From Chrysomallon squamiferum (Eukaryota > Mollusca > Gastropoda > Neomphalida > Peltospiridae), in the NCBI GenBank assembly GCA_012295275.1, contig CM022665.1:19215150-19279149 (forward strand): a stretch of DNA of 64,000 bases. The letters are read 5' to 3'. Each line of letters opens with the position of its first letter. Position 1 is the first letter of the stretch. Under the pieces are notes generated by a model. The model saw only the letters and a list, made by a program, of their open reading frames with translations, ran no database searches and was not told where the DNA came from. Made by a program: the position numbers and the translations under genes. Positions 38,521 through 52,236 of this stretch are shown here, one piece after another.

Positions 38521-40485
38521 ATTACATAAAAATTGTCTCTTGCGGTGTACACGTCTCTATACACTCTTGGAGGGTATTCTACTTTAGCCTGCTAAATAAT
38601 AGAACGGTTGATTAATGGACGAGATGATGGCGTATACTGTTACGTACAGTTTGACGGGTGGTTATACTGATCGATGTAAAACTGTTCAAGATTAGTCTGA
38701 ACATACATTTTTATTTTAATTTTTTTCCTATTTTCTCTATTTGTCTATTCTAGGTGAACCTTAAATTACAGGTAAAGAATACTGAATATCTGAAATAATT
38801 ATATTACCAAATAAATATCTTAATATTAATTCGATACCTCTGTGTTTTCTCAGCCCGTCCATGCATTTGTCATACATTCATTCATACATACATAAATGTT
38901 TATACCTATGTGATTTAACTCATATAGATTTAGTGCCAAAAGCAGATGTCTCCTTTGTTTTATTGAATTCGTCGTAATGTCAGAGCGACCTTAAAAACTG
39001 CAGCGTATCAAACTTTCTATAGCCAAGCTATTGTCACAAACGTAAAATTAAACATCTTCATGTATACATCGATGTTCTGTTTCTAATAAAACATAAAGAC
39101 AGGCAGTATTTGACATTTTAAAACGTAGTGATCATTACCGACAGTTGTACGAATCTAATATTTCATCAGAGTGTAACAGATTGAAAAATCTGAATGGACT
39201 GACAATACACACAATCACGCAATGACCGAACTTTCGTACACTGACGTTCTTAAAAATGATAAAACATATTAAATGTTTTGCTGATGATAGCAAAAGCAGA
39301 CTGTTGCAACCGATGTTAAACATGGAGGCCATGAAAAAAAAAAAAAAAAAAAAAGAAGAAGAAAAAAACGCAGTCATACTTGACAGTCTGTTTCCATGAT
39401 GGCACTTGATTGACATTTAACAATAATATTTGTAATAAAACATATTTCAGTTTCATGTCATTTTAGTGTTTATAGACCGGCACTCTGTCTAAAACGGCAT
39501 ATATAATTGGTCCCGAGTGGGGTCCGGTTTTGACTGAATCCACTGCACATATATATATACATAAAATCTTTAACTTCGTACCAACATTTTGCTCCCATAA
39601 TTACACTGCCAATCACGTGCTTCTACTTTAAAGGCCAAGGCAAAATATTTTAGTAAAAGTGACAACATTATTGTATCCGGAAGCAGAGCTTCCTGGTGGT
39701 TTGACAGGATGAAAATTTCAAAATAGCTGAGTGCGCATGAGCAAGTATCGCACTGACATGTCAGTGATGACATAATGTCATAAAGTTGTCACGTAGTTGA
39801 AGTGTACATTGTAGAAGTTGACAGGTTCAGAACTACGTTACAACTCAGTTATAATGCATTGTAAATCAAATCGTACTGGAACTTTGTACAGTTTAAATAA
39901 ACGCGACAGAATTTGAATGCATTGGGTTATTTTTTATTGTATTCAGATTATTAATATAGATTTAAATTTCAGTTGGATAAAGGCGGATTAATACGATTAT
40001 ATATATAAATGTAAATAAAGCACAATTAATGCAAATCAGAAAAAAGCAATTGTTAAAAAAATCCACTTTACTTATACATGTAAAAAGTATATAATTATAA
40101 TTATCAACATCATTGTCGTCGTTTTTATTATTATCATCTACATCATCATCATCATCATTATTACTGTTGTGGTTGTTATTGTTTGGTTCAAATTCTAATT
40201 CTTTTTTTATCTTCTACGTTTGTCAGTTAAAAAACTTTTAGAGATAGTGTTCCTTTGCCGAACATTTTTTGAAACAAATAAAAGCTACAATTACTCTATT
40301 TATTATAATTTCTGCAGTTAAAGAAAGAAAAACGAAAACAATTTGTTTATAAAAGAAGTTGATATAATTAAAAATATATTAGTCTTTGTAAGATTGGTAC
40401 CAGTTGTTATGTTAAAGAAAATAAATTCGTACACAATTTAAAAAAGAAAGAAACCACGGAAAACGCTTTCCAGCTATGTATCTGG

Positions 40486-40576
<91 letters not shown>

Positions 40577-41534
40577 GTGTGTGTGTATGTGTAGATAGAC
40601 GGACAGATATGAAATACATGTTGGCAATAAGATGTTGTTAAATTGATAGATGACGGTTAGGATGCAGGTACAGGACTGTTGTAATCTATCTTTCTGAAAA
40701 TGACAGGTGTAAAAACATCGCTTTGTTTATAACGTTATGACGACCTCAGTCGACTAATAATAGACACGGAAGTGAAGTACTGTAAAGATGAGCGCTCCAA
40801 TACATCACTGGTGCGTGGGCACATCTATTTGCAGTATAGTAAGGACAGTTTTATTGTTTGTGGTTTACAATGCATTCGAATGATTTTTTTTTTCGCTTAG
40901 CATGTTTCTTTATCTTGTTAATGCGCCCATCCATGAACACACAATTTGTGGATGTGTTTTGGGTGTTTTTTTTTTTTTTTTAAACAATAAAAATTAAGGT
41001 TAAACCAGATTAAGAAATGTTTGTTAAATGATCTTCTAACGTGAGATTAGTTAAAGAAACATTGTTTAATTTGTAACTAGTCGGTAGCATATTAATGCAA
41101 CATTCCCCCCCAACTCTCTCATGCTAAATTTTAAAATACAAATCAGAGATTTAGCATATTACTATTTCAATGAACCACGCAATGTATGTAACCCAATGTA
41201 ATCAAACCAAAATGCATACATAACCGTCATTCGCGATTCAGTTCCAGACTTTCTCAAAAAAAAAAAAAGGAGCAAGGAATGACCTATCCACCACCCCTAA
41301 CAATTTTTTTTTTTTTTTTAAATAAATAAATAAATAACAACAAGAACAACAACTACAACAACAACAACAATAATACTAATAAATAAATAAATAAATAAAT
41401 AAATAATAAAATCAAATGAAAACAACAAAGAATAAACAAACAAACAAACAAATATGCCAATCCCGGCTATTCTTGTATTTTATTGCTTTTAGTATTCTTT
41501 TAACTTTAATGAGAAATAATAATTTAACTTTGAA
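38521..41534. other. AT-rich intergenic DNA between the SINE-like element and arm B
   Basis: No coding sequence is supported. Includes a poly(A) run at 39333-39352, the CT tract at 40489-40572, T runs near 40965 and 41305, and AAAT/CAA repeats near 41,320-41,450. Confidence 0.6.
40489..40572. repeat. (CT)n tract, 84 bp
   Basis: About 42 uninterrupted CT dinucleotides, in the opposite strand sense to the GA tracts at 35.1 and 36.2 kb. Confidence 0.97.
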
Positions 41535-41846
41535 CATTATTTTCTGAATGTCCACTATGGTTGGTAGATCGTAAAGATCATTTCATATTATTCCATATTA
41601 ACGAAACTGGGTCTAAGCATGCTAATGACATTGCCGACAAGTTTTAACTGCCCGAACATTCTAGCCCTGACTAGCAAACCAGGATAGGTCTGATGAGTGT
41701 GCATTAGTTCCTTTTTCACAAATCTCTTCATTTGCACACTTTGACATGCATTTTTTGTCCACTACCAGTAATGCCCCCTATAAATGGAACTTGTGTGAAT
41801 CAAATAATTCGATGAAAATGACAGACCCCATTGCGCCAGGTCGATG

Positions 41847-42008
41847 AACAACTTTATCGAACAAGAAGATGTCGTAAGGGTGGATTGGCCAGCGAATTCG
41901 CCTGTCTTGGCTCCTGTAAAGCATGTCTGGAGTGAGTTGGACAGGCAAGTACCGGATCATCATGCTCCTCTCGCCAGTCTGCATGATGTGAGTCAGTTCT
42001 TGTGTTAG
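41847..42008 (+). pseudogene. Tc1/mariner-like transposase C-terminal piece, copy B
   Basis: The plus-strand frame from 41847 reads FIEQEDVVRVDWPANSP, VKHVWSELDRQV and SLHDVSQFLC, then TAG at 42006. The motif WPA.SP with HVWSELDR is the usual segment carrying the third catalytic position in Tc1-like transposases. The frame is intact here, whereas copy A has a one-base deletion. The open frames on the opposite strand are shadows. Confidence 0.85.
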
Positions 42009-42174
42009 AGAGGCAGAACACATCTTCAGATGCCTCAGCAACAGGATGAGACAGAGACGTGTCCAATGTCCTCGCGCCACTGGTGGATTCACAAGCTATT
42101 AATGAAATGCACTGATGTGTAAACTTCATGTTCGAACCCTCCAAATTTGGCCGCGTTCATGTGACTATATGCAT

Positions 42175-42182
<8 letters not shown>

Positions 42183-42254
<72 letters not shown>
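42183..42254. repeat. (GT)n tract in arm B
   Basis: About 36 GT units. The homologous position in arm A (near 29,220) has no CA/GT repeat. Confidence 0.95.
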
Positions 42255-42256
<2 letters not shown>

Positions 42257-42387
42257 AAATAAAATAACATTTTGGATATACATGTAGTTTACTTCATGAA
42301 TCTAATTCTGATTTATTTATTATATTTTTGCCCTATTACTACTACTACTTTTAATAAGAATAATATCATTGAAGACGATTATGTTGA

Positions 42388-42434
<47 letters not shown>

Positions 42435-42436
42435 AT
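42388..42436. repeat. (AAAT)n tract in arm B
   Basis: About twelve AAAT units; the homologous site in arm A has about five. Confidence 0.9.
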
Positions 42437-42504
42437 GTTAGGTTTCGTGTTTCGATACTCCTTGCTAAAATTATCAGACTGTAAAGGAATTTCACATGCA
42501 AAAG

Positions 42505-42612
<108 letters not shown>

Positions 42613-42872
42613 AATAAATTAACGTAGTTTAATTAAAGGAGAAAATTACATTTTTCTACATAGGTGTTCTTGAAATAAATGTTATTATGGAAAAAAAAAC
42701 ACACACACTAAAATGCAATCGAGAAATTTGTAACACACACAAACACACACACACTCATACACACACACACAGAGAAATATATGTAATACGAAGCTATTTT
42801 ACTTTCCAAAATTCGTTTTCTTTAAATTTAAGTATTAAAATCAGTTCAAAATCTAACACTATATGAAGAGTA

Positions 42873-42904
<32 letters not shown>

Positions 42905-43110
42905 AAAGAAGGAAACGAAAAAAAAAAAAAAAGAAGAAGAAAAAAAAAGAAAGAAAAGAAAAGAAAGAAAACCTCTGAAAATAAAGCACCGTGTGGTGGC
43001 AGAACTCTGTCTCCGTGAGTGGCGGTCGCTGCATACAGTGAACATGACAGGAAATACACGTCGAATAAATTAAAGTAATTTATGTCCTATTATTTTATCA
43101 GTGGTACTTT

Positions 43111-43198
43111 GCGAAATGTGAATGCCGTTTAAATATATATATATATTGTTCACCCATGTATGTATGTATATATACATATGTGTGCGTTTCTGTGTGTG

Positions 43199-43243
<45 letters not shown>

Positions 43244-44908
43244 AACACACCTTTGTGTGCCAGTATTCTGTTAAAAGAAATAACATCAGCTTTGGAACAT
43301 GATCTTAATTATAATCACTTCATTGCACTTTATTGCATCATCCTGTTTCAAATACTGTATAGCCTTTCCGACTTACTCTATTCACCATATACTGCGAATA
43401 TAATTCATGTGACGTTTACCTTATCGTGTGCTAAGACTACTTTTATTTCTCTTTAAATTTATGAATAAATTTTTAATTAGTTTTTAAATTTCACCTCATT
43501 TATTTTATTTCAAGCGTAATTGGCTAAATTAATACGCGCGCGCATATCACACATGTATAATATATACGTTCAGAGATCATCCGCGTGATAAATATATAAC
43601 CACGACGTACTTGGCAGAGAGTTAACCTGTCCAACATACGCGAGTCGACTGGATAAAGTTGGAATAATGTTTTGTTCTGATGCTATCGCGACTCACTAAT
43701 TCGAGTCTCACGCCGCAGTTTGTCTCACTGCAGTGACGTCAATGGGAGCTATTTTCGGATCCCAACTACTAATCATGGTAAACAGACGTAGTAATGATGA
43801 GAAAAACAGATCGATGGAAGGAGTCGATCTTCAATGTCATTCAAAAAAAAAAAAAAAAAACTACACCTCTGTTGTTTGTCTACTGTTTTAATAATTTAAT
43901 GCACTGTAATTAATACAGACCCTCGTGCAGTATCAATCATCTTTGTGTTTGACTCCCAATATCTATCGCGGTAACCCAGTGTGAACCCAACATGCCTAAA
44001 ATGGTTGCTTCGATATATATAACTTGATTTAATTCTTAAAATTAAAAATAAAAGATGCAACATGAAGAGTAGAGAATGGACTACATCAAATTCGTCAATA
44101 ATATGTTAAGGCTTTATAAAAAAAAAAAAAAAAAAAAAAAAAGGATAGATTTAAAGAAAAACAAAAAGTTCACATTCTGAAAGCAACTAGCCAGTAAGAT
44201 ATTCAATTTCATACTTGTTTATTTAAAAGTGTCAGCTCAGTTTGCCTTTCCTTTTATGCATTCACAATATCAAAAATCAAATAATGTATTAATAATCAAA
44301 TCTCGCAAAGATGCAAACAACAGCAAGTTTTAAAAAATAAGAAATACGATGAACGAAACACACAAAGACGAATTTGTTAAAAAAAAAAAAAATAATAATA
44401 AAAATAGATTCAACTTTCTTGTTGTTAGTTAATAGCTGTTTTGGAAACGACCGATTATGCAAACTTTTTGTGACATAATGAAAAAGTGATGTGTATATAT
44501 ATATATATATGATATAGCAATGCATAAAACACATACAATTAGTTCACGGAAGAGAAATGACAAAATGCTAATAACATATTACAGATGCATGAAAATAATA
44601 ATAATTATAATAAATAATAAAATGAAATAAAATAAGCAAAATATACATATATAAAAAAATCTCTATTGTACTTACATTTCTTACTGGCGATGTTGAATCA
44701 TGCACGTTACAGCTCTGTATCTGAGCTAACAGCATCCAGTGCGCGTTTACGTCGTCTTATTGATCTAAATTCATTTCTACGCAATCCGTTGCCGTTGGAA
44801 ACCGACTGCTAACTGATGCAGAACACTTATTTTTAAAGGATCATGTTTATATATATATATATATAAAAATGTATAATAATAATAAAGTTCAAAAAACAAA
44901 CATTTCAG
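43111..44908. other. Intergenic DNA, partly CpG-containing
   Basis: TA tracts near 43,130-43,146 and 43,199-43,241, and A runs near 43,843 and 44,119-44,142. A patch with several CpGs (about 43,530-43,770) shows no coding signature. Confidence 0.5.
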
Positions 44909-45244
44909 ATGGCAATTTTATCATCATCGTCGTCGACGTCATCAACACTATCAACATCATCTCCTTCTGCAACATCTTCGACACGTTCGTGTAGAAAAGC
45001 AAGTATTCGTTGCCGCAGTGCATCTATAGCGGAAACGGCGATCGTTCACGGAACGATTCCAGACTTATCTACACAAATTCTTATTTCAGTCTCAAAGGTT
45101 GCTGGAGGAAAAGCTAAATCGCTTCCTTATTTACGAAACGGAATAATTTTGGCCACGGGCACCGCTTCTCAGTCTGAAGCGTCTGTGTGTATTGCAAGTA
45201 ACAAATATCGCACGCGTATAATCAGACTTCAGTTAAATACTTGA
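44909..45244 (+). CDS. Orphan open frame, Ser/Thr-rich start, 111 codons, doubtful
   Basis: A locally GC-richer and CpG-rich frame without stops. It starts MAILSSSSSTSSTLSTSSPS and continues with KASIRCRSASIAETAIVHG and SEASVCIASNKYRTRIIRL. An acceptor-like aacatttcag lies just before the ATG. I recognise no domain. The opposite strand is also partly open, with AIDALRQRILAFLHERVEDV and an acidic tail, so the true coding strand, if any, is undecided. A decayed TE gene or chance frame is as likely as a host exon. Confidence 0.2.
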   Translation: MAILSSSSSTSSTLSTSSPSATSSTRSCRKASIRCRSASIAETAIVHGTIPDLSTQILISVSKVAGGKAKSLPYLRNGIILATGTASQSEASVCIASNKYRTRIIRLQLNT

Positions 45245-45343
45245 TACGTCGGCGTTCGCTAGACAGAAATCATGAAATTGGCTTGCAAACTGTTGCACTA
45301 TTCATTAGGATGAACGGGGTGTGGGTGGAATGAAGTTTAGTTG

Positions 45344-45345
<2 letters not shown>

Positions 45346-45389
<44 letters not shown>

Positions 45390-45412
45390 TCTGTGTGTGT
45401 GTGTGTGTGTGT
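45346..45412. repeat. (GT)n microsatellite, interrupted
   Basis: About 32 GT units with one ctct interruption near 45388. Confidence 0.95.
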
Positions 45413-46500
45413 GAATGTGTGGGTGTATCTGTGTGTTAGAAAATTTAGCAAATGTAATATCCAGATCTTTAGGTTATTTCAAAATAAAGAAGCTGGTTGC
45501 ATAGGTGAAAACTTTCCAAAGAAGAAATTAAAGTATTGTAATAATGTTGTGGTACATGAAATTAGGCGGTTGTTCCAAACAAGTTAATAATAAAAAAATA
45601 ATAAGGGGAAGAACAACAACAACAACTACAGCAATATATATTTATGTACATAACAAATTTCTTTAAAAGTCGAGAGAATAAATTGCACAGTATTTAGTAC
45701 AGAAATGTGTAAATAAAATGTATTTTTATTTCTCACTGTAGAAAGTTACCACGACTGCTGTTAAAAATAATAAGGTATTGTAGAAAATGTGTATTTTGTT
45801 GTTGTTGTCTCGTCTACGAGAAAAAATAGTTAACTACATTTATAAAGATTAATTATTTAATAATTGTTGTTATTAGTTTGTTGAAGTTTGTGTTAATCCA
45901 AAAATTATTTAATAACTTCAAATTTATTATTATTGTTATTATTATTATTATTATTAAAGAAAATAGTGTGTGTATGTATGTATGTATGTATATTTGTGAA
46001 CGTGTGAATGCATACATGTATATATATACATATATATGTGTGTGTATTTGCCCAGATTACATGTTTGTTCTTATACATAACAATATTATTGTTATTACAT
46101 GACGTTTTGAGTAGTATGTCTTATTTGTATTTATTTTTTAATTTTATTATTTTTTTTTTTTCTCCACACATTCCCATCACAAAATATATCCTTGACTTGC
46201 CGTCCCATATTATCGAACATAATTATTTATTTACTTATTTGTGCACCGCTGATTTTTTCCTATCTGAAAAAATGTATGTAATATAATATTATTTAAAATC
46301 CTGCCACCACATTCCTGCGGGATATCCCAAATATATAATTATGAACTTTGGTTCAGGACTAAATCAAGGGGTTGTGCTCCGTAATACCTGCTGGTCCAGC
46401 AGAGCGGTCATTTGACCTTTAAAATGTTATTAGTTAACCAAAATATTAATGAATGAGTAATAATAATAATAATAATACTTGACGATTTCTTAGTTCCGTC
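45413..46500. other. AT-rich DNA upstream of SPRED, no gene
   Basis: Contains ATT units near 45,926-45,956, GTAT repeats near 45,973-45,992 and TA-rich stretches. Nothing coding is recognised. Confidence 0.6.
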
Positions 46501-46528
46501 CGCGAGAGCAAGATGAAACAAACATAAA

Positions 46529-46556
46529 GGGCGTGGTCAAACGCCATCTGACGTAA
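46529..46556 (+). promoter_or_regulatory. Candidate SPRED upstream promoter elements (GC box-like, CRE-like)
   Basis: GGGCGTGG at 46529-46536 resembles a KLF/Sp site and TGACGTAA at 46549-46556 resembles a CREB/ATF site. An inverted CCAAT (attgg) lies near 46789. Sequence from about 46.5 to 47.5 kb is richer in CpG than its surroundings and ends at the SPRED start codon, fitting a promoter and 5' UTR. No TATA box or start site can be assigned. Confidence 0.35.
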
Positions 46557-47316
46557 CGGGCACCATATCAATTAATCTCGTTGCACTTACAGAAGTGCAA
46601 ATACAAAGTCGCACGAGGTAAACATCAGTAACTAGAAATTAGTGTTACTGTGTCTTGCTTTCAAGTCCACTGCTTTTTAGAGGGTTATTTAACTACTGGA
46701 CTGTTCGAGGAGGAACCGTAATTGAAACAGGGTCCCTGTAATTCACTAGTTGTTTGATTGACAGCAAAAAGACATACTGTAATCTCATTGGCTGCATTAG
46801 GAGAGGCGTAATTTACATGAGAAATATCAATGCAATGTGTAATATACATTACCGAGAAGCGTCAGTTTTACATTAATTTTAGTGTTTTAAATATCGAATA
46901 ATTGTATACAAAGTCTTCTTTGTTTCGACACTTTAGGAGGAAATAAATATGTATCAATGTTATGTACTGAATTTATTCTGCCGTCTCATAATCGAGTGGG
47001 CACCATATTTGAAATTGGTCCCAGTGTGGCAACAATGATTATCGAATTAATACGCTTGTGAATACTTTTGCAAGTCTGTCAAAATAAATTAAAGGGATCT
47101 TAATTTATAAGTGTACTGTCAATTACTGTGTGTCGTGTTGTGTGTGGATATCGACAGAACGGACACGTTGGACGATATGTTGAAACGTCAAAGCGCACTA
47201 TTTTTATCACTGCGGATTTGTGAAACGAGTGGTTAGGTTTCATTTCCTGTGTCTTGTCGGGTTATTGTATTTTTTGATTTCATAGAATTGTAGAGACAGA
47301 AGAAAATCCCAGGAAA

Positions 47317-47334
47317 ATGAGAAAGAGAAGATGA
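47317..47334 (+). promoter_or_regulatory. Five-codon uORF (MRKRR) whose stop overlaps the SPRED start
   Basis: ATG at 47317 opens a frame of five codons ending in TGA at 47332-47334. That TGA shares bases with the main ATG at 47331-47333, as ATGA. If this part of the exon is transcribed as 5' UTR, ribosomes that use the upstream ATG would stop exactly on the main start. Confidence 0.6.
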
Positions 47335-47353
47335 CAGAAGAAACATTGAATGA
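47331..47353 (+). CDS. SPRED: SPRED coding exon 1 (23 coding bases)
   Basis: ATG at 47331 with A at -3; seven codons (MTEETLN) plus GA, then donor GTAAGTA. An in-frame TAG at 47283-47285 closes the frame upstream, so this is the first ATG in frame. The match to the SPRED N-terminus decides the start. Confidence 0.88.
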
Positions 47354-50300
47354 GTAAGTACCGATTGTTTGATTTTATATATCTGTCTTCGTTCGCCATG
47401 TCGGCTCACGGAAACGAAGCCATTGAAAGAATTTCCCATTCAACATGGAGGCGAAAAGAAAGCAAGCAAGCTGAACCTGGGTCGTCTTATTGGTTAAAAA
47501 TGTCCACCGAAGTATTTCTATCATGAAATTAGGTTCGGCAAAGCACAACTTTGCAATATTAAGATTATTTTTTTATATGTCTTTGCCCCTAATTATTGAC
47601 ATTAGGTCTGCGTGAACTGTGTGGCCCGATTCGGCGATTGTTGAAGGCAAACAAAACACTACACCGTTTATACGGGATATCCTCTGAATCACTAAATGGT
47701 AGCATGAACGGTCCATTCATAAAGCATTTGGCTGCCGATTGATGTACTGTCCATTCATGTGTCAAAATGTAATTACTACAGTAGTTAATTAAAAATAGTG
47801 CAACGAATGACCTAACGGTACCGTATGTTTTCCAGTCATGGTAAACATTTTATTTAATTACACTGTTCATAGTATTAAACATTATCTGATTATGGTACAG
47901 TGTGTATTGTTAATAGTTAATGCTCTAGTACATGTTTAACATAACATAACAAAAGTATTTATTATTAACCTTCTCAGTATTATTTCCATAGTTTTATTCT
48001 TTGAAGTTTGTAATATATTATTAGTTTTAATTTTAATTTTTTAATTTTTTTATTTTAATGAAAAATAATGTGCTTTTAATGTTATTTATAACAGTTATAA
48101 TATATAACACAAACCTCTTGTACATTTAAAAAAAAAATTACAACCTTCTATTTATTTTAATGATTTCATCTTGTATATAATTTGGACAAGTAATTAATGA
48201 TTAAACAATTTACACTAATTAAATAATGTGTAGTATACATTTATATGTTACACTGATAAATAAAACGAAACTTTCATGTGATATATAGTTATTTCTCTCT
48301 TTCTATCTATCTATATTTTTGTGGTATACATTTTGTGTATAAGCATAATTCTGTGTGAGTATGACCACAGATGCAATAATGGGTACAGATGTATTTCTGT
48401 AAAACAGTTTCTTATTTATGAATGCATTTTTTTAATTACTTTGTTGTATAATACTGTATTTGAAACCCTTTGCCTGTTACTTAGAAGGCATACACATTCA
48501 TATTGTTTAGGCAGGACATTTACTTGTATAGGATAATTCTGTATCATCTGTTTAGAATATCTTCAGTGAGATATTATATGAATTGGGTTGGAGTATAATT
48601 CCATTACAAAACAAGGACAATAAATCCGTTTGTGTAATGCTGAGTCATTGAGTTTGAATGGTTGAGTGAATCTTTTAAACTGTAGATGCTATTGTGTCAA
48701 GATCCCCAGTTTCAGACTGATATGTGTAAGTTTGTGCATGTCATAACATGTTTAAGTAGATGTATGAGCCCCTTTTTTTTTTCTTTTTCTTTTTTTGTGC
48801 AGGGATTTTTATTTTTATTATTGTTTTGTGGTTTCATTTTTAAAATTAAAATATTTTTTGTACCATAATTATTGTTCTTTTGAAGAAAATTTTATATTAC
48901 TTATTCATTTATTCATCATTCCATTCATTCATTATTGTTGTTTTGTTTAGACTATTGTTATTAACCTGTTTATCAGATTAATTTAACCTTTAAATATTAT
49001 TGGTACACATACAAGAAAACAAAAAATATAAGCAAAAACATGTATACGTAGAGAAAACATTGAGTGGGAGAAATTAATTGTTAACAGTGAAAAAGAAATA
49101 ATGCATTGTTACTTGTTATTTTGTGAACAAAAATGGACGTATATATCACTTTAATACAAGACGTGTAATTCTAAAATTTAAAAAAAGTCAAGATAAAACT
49201 GAAAATGACAGTAACATATCACACACTCAGTACAGAGAAAGAGAGAGATAAAACACATCTACATACCTGTTTTAGCCATGTGTTTGGTATCTGACATTAT
49301 AATTTATAAATATAATTTTCTGCCATTTTTTAATATTGCAGCAGTTTTACACAAATGCCAGTTGCTTCAATGGTCAGTTTGTAGGTTGTTGAATTAACTC
49401 AGTAACCTGCTGTTAGCTGTTCTAGCCTGCACGAAAGATGAGAAAAATCTAAGATTTTTTTACTGGTTTAAAAGATAAAATCTCCAGTCACCACACTCTG
49501 GTCTAGTTATGCTGACACCAGGAAGAGATAATTCAAATGTTGTTTCTCAAACACTGGAAACCTTCATACTATCTTTTTTCTAATATACCATTTTTCTCAT
49601 TTTGAACTTTTCTTCTGTTATTGTTTCTGTTGACCCAGATCCTTTTCTAAATATACAGCAACTTGTGTCTCAAACCTTTATTATGATTAAACTCCCATTT
49701 TTCTATCTAGCTCTGTATATTATCACCAATCTCCAACTTGTAAGAACCTATTATTACTAATCATCATCTTGCTATATGCATTCTAAATTCATTCTGTTCT
49801 GTTTATGTCTAATATTAACATGGCATTCTGCTTTACATAGATTGTCATAAACAGCATCTTGCTTTGCATATTTTGTTACTAAATTTCATTTGGTCCTGCA
49901 CATATTTCACTAAGCTTTATCCATTATAGATGCTGTCATTAAGCATTATCCTTAATTACATATATTACAATCAAGCTGTACATATTCTGTCATTAAGGTT
50001 CCTTCTACACATGTATATGCTGTCACTAAACTTCATCCTGCTCTGCATATACTGTCGCAGAAATATCCTGCGTTTACATACGCACGCACGTACAACTTCA
50101 TCCAGTATTAAATTAAGTGAAATATCAAATCCTTTTCTATTTTAAATTGATTATTTGGTTCACGTGTTAACAAATAAATATTTTAACTGAAACATACTAT
50201 AAATATTTGGAAATGTAATGCAGAGATATTGAGGAGCATGACAAATTGGAAATGACTTCAGTGATTGTGTCCCCACCTCAATGCAAATAAGGCAAGGACA

Positions 50301-52200
50301 TATCCTATTGCCAGTGCTGTGAAACTTATTTTTGGAGAACATCTTCTGTTTCAAGGCAAGGACATATTCTATTGCCAATGCTGTGAAACTTATTTTTGGA
50401 GAACGTCTTCTGTTACAGAGTCTCAGGTTATACCTTCATTGTGTCTTGGAAAACCTAAACAGTCTCTCTCATCAGTAAGATCACTAGATGGAAATCGAGT
50501 TCATGAAGACAGACAGACAGCCTGGTCTCTGCTAGCAGTGAAGTTGGGTTTTTGTATCATCTTCAGCAGATGGCAGAATTTACTTACCTAGAGTCATCTG
50601 AACTGAAGACTGTACACCGGGGAAGGAGATGAAAACCCATACTGCAAAATTACAGTTGCCTTAACCTGATGGAAGAGAAGTTGGCAAGACCGCAACATCT
50701 CGATGTTGAAAACTTCACTTTCTAAGAGTCTTGGTAATGTCAGAATCTTGGACAAGGAAAGACAAGACTGAAATATTTTAATGCTTTTGAATTCTGCTTC
50801 TTCGGTACACAACACATCCAACACCACAGTGAGTGAGATGATCTTCAAATACATTTATAACCCCATCCTACAGAGCACTTTAGAGGGCAACCAGAAGTGG
50901 GGTTATCCAGGGCAAATTTGGATGGACGATATAAAGAAATGGATTGGTCTGAAAATAGACTATAGCAGAAGATTTGAGTTAGGATGGCTGCACTGCCCCA
51001 GTGGCCAAACTGTCATGATCTAAAGCAGAAAAACAACAACAACAACAACAATAATAAATAAATAAATAAATAAATACCTAAACAAAAAAATCCTTGTTTA
51101 TTATTAGTAGTATTTTTTAAATTATTATTCTGGGTGAACTAACACTAACAGAATAAGCATAATAAAGGATTGGGAATTTAAAACTTGTATTTTTAGTTAC
51201 TATTGATGTAGGGGGTTGTTGTTTTTTCTATTAATACATGTTAAATTGAACAGTAAAAAATGTACAATGTAAATTTCCAGTAAAGCATTGAAATTACACA
51301 TAAGGATCATGAATTTATTCTTTAAATTTTGAAAAAAAAAATATTATTATTATTATTATTATTTTGGAATTTACTTTCTTTTTCCCTTCCTGCTACTACT
51401 AATAATTATAATAAACAAATGTTTCATTGACTCAGAATATTTTAATAATAAAGCATTTTAGGATCCACGATTCAATTAGTAGCAAGGAATGTTTTATATG
51501 CACCTACTACACAATTGTGGATCTCTGGCAGGATTAGGATATGGACTTGTTGAAAAACTGATCCTGTGACCTTTCAGGGAGTGCTGTTCAGTTCTAAAAT
51601 GAATTGGTTAATTTTCCTGTCCATATTTTTGGCACTTTTTGCTGATTATTGTTAATCACAAAATTTTCTGTGCCCATCCTCTGTTTAAATCCTGGTTTGA
51701 CGAATAGAAAGTTTATTTTAAATTATGCAAAGAAAATGTTTGATGACTGACTCAAATATAGTTGTGTGTGTGAGTTAATCATATATCTGATTCTGTATCT
51801 GTCTGTACAATTGTGTACAAGTTTGTTTGTATGAGTATTTAAAACAGGGCACAGATATTTAAATTTGAATAAACATATAAATATTATTGTACTTGTAGTT
51901 ATATTTCCGATAAAACGTATTCAGCATACACAGAGAGGGTATAACGTGCTACTGTCTAAGATAGTAACCAGTTATTTCTTTCATTCATTAATCATAAATA
52001 ATATAAAAACTAAATGAAATTAACCATTTTATTCTCAACTCACTGATCTTCTGTGTAGTAGATATACATTATCTATTGATTTCATTGTCATCATACACAG
52101 AAACAAAATAGTTCTGGGGTACTGGGTGTTTTTTTTAAACGTTTATAACTTTTCAAAATGGTCTTTTAAGATCTAAACCTGCAATTAAACATTAAAGAAG

Positions 52201-52236
<36 letters not shown>

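Noticed and set aside
41778-42144. Minus-strand frames of 96-104 codons, also found at 29,238-29,577 on the plus strand
   Set aside because: They are antisense shadows of the Tc1-like transposase C-terminus; the sense strand carries the WPANSP and HVWSELDR motifs.
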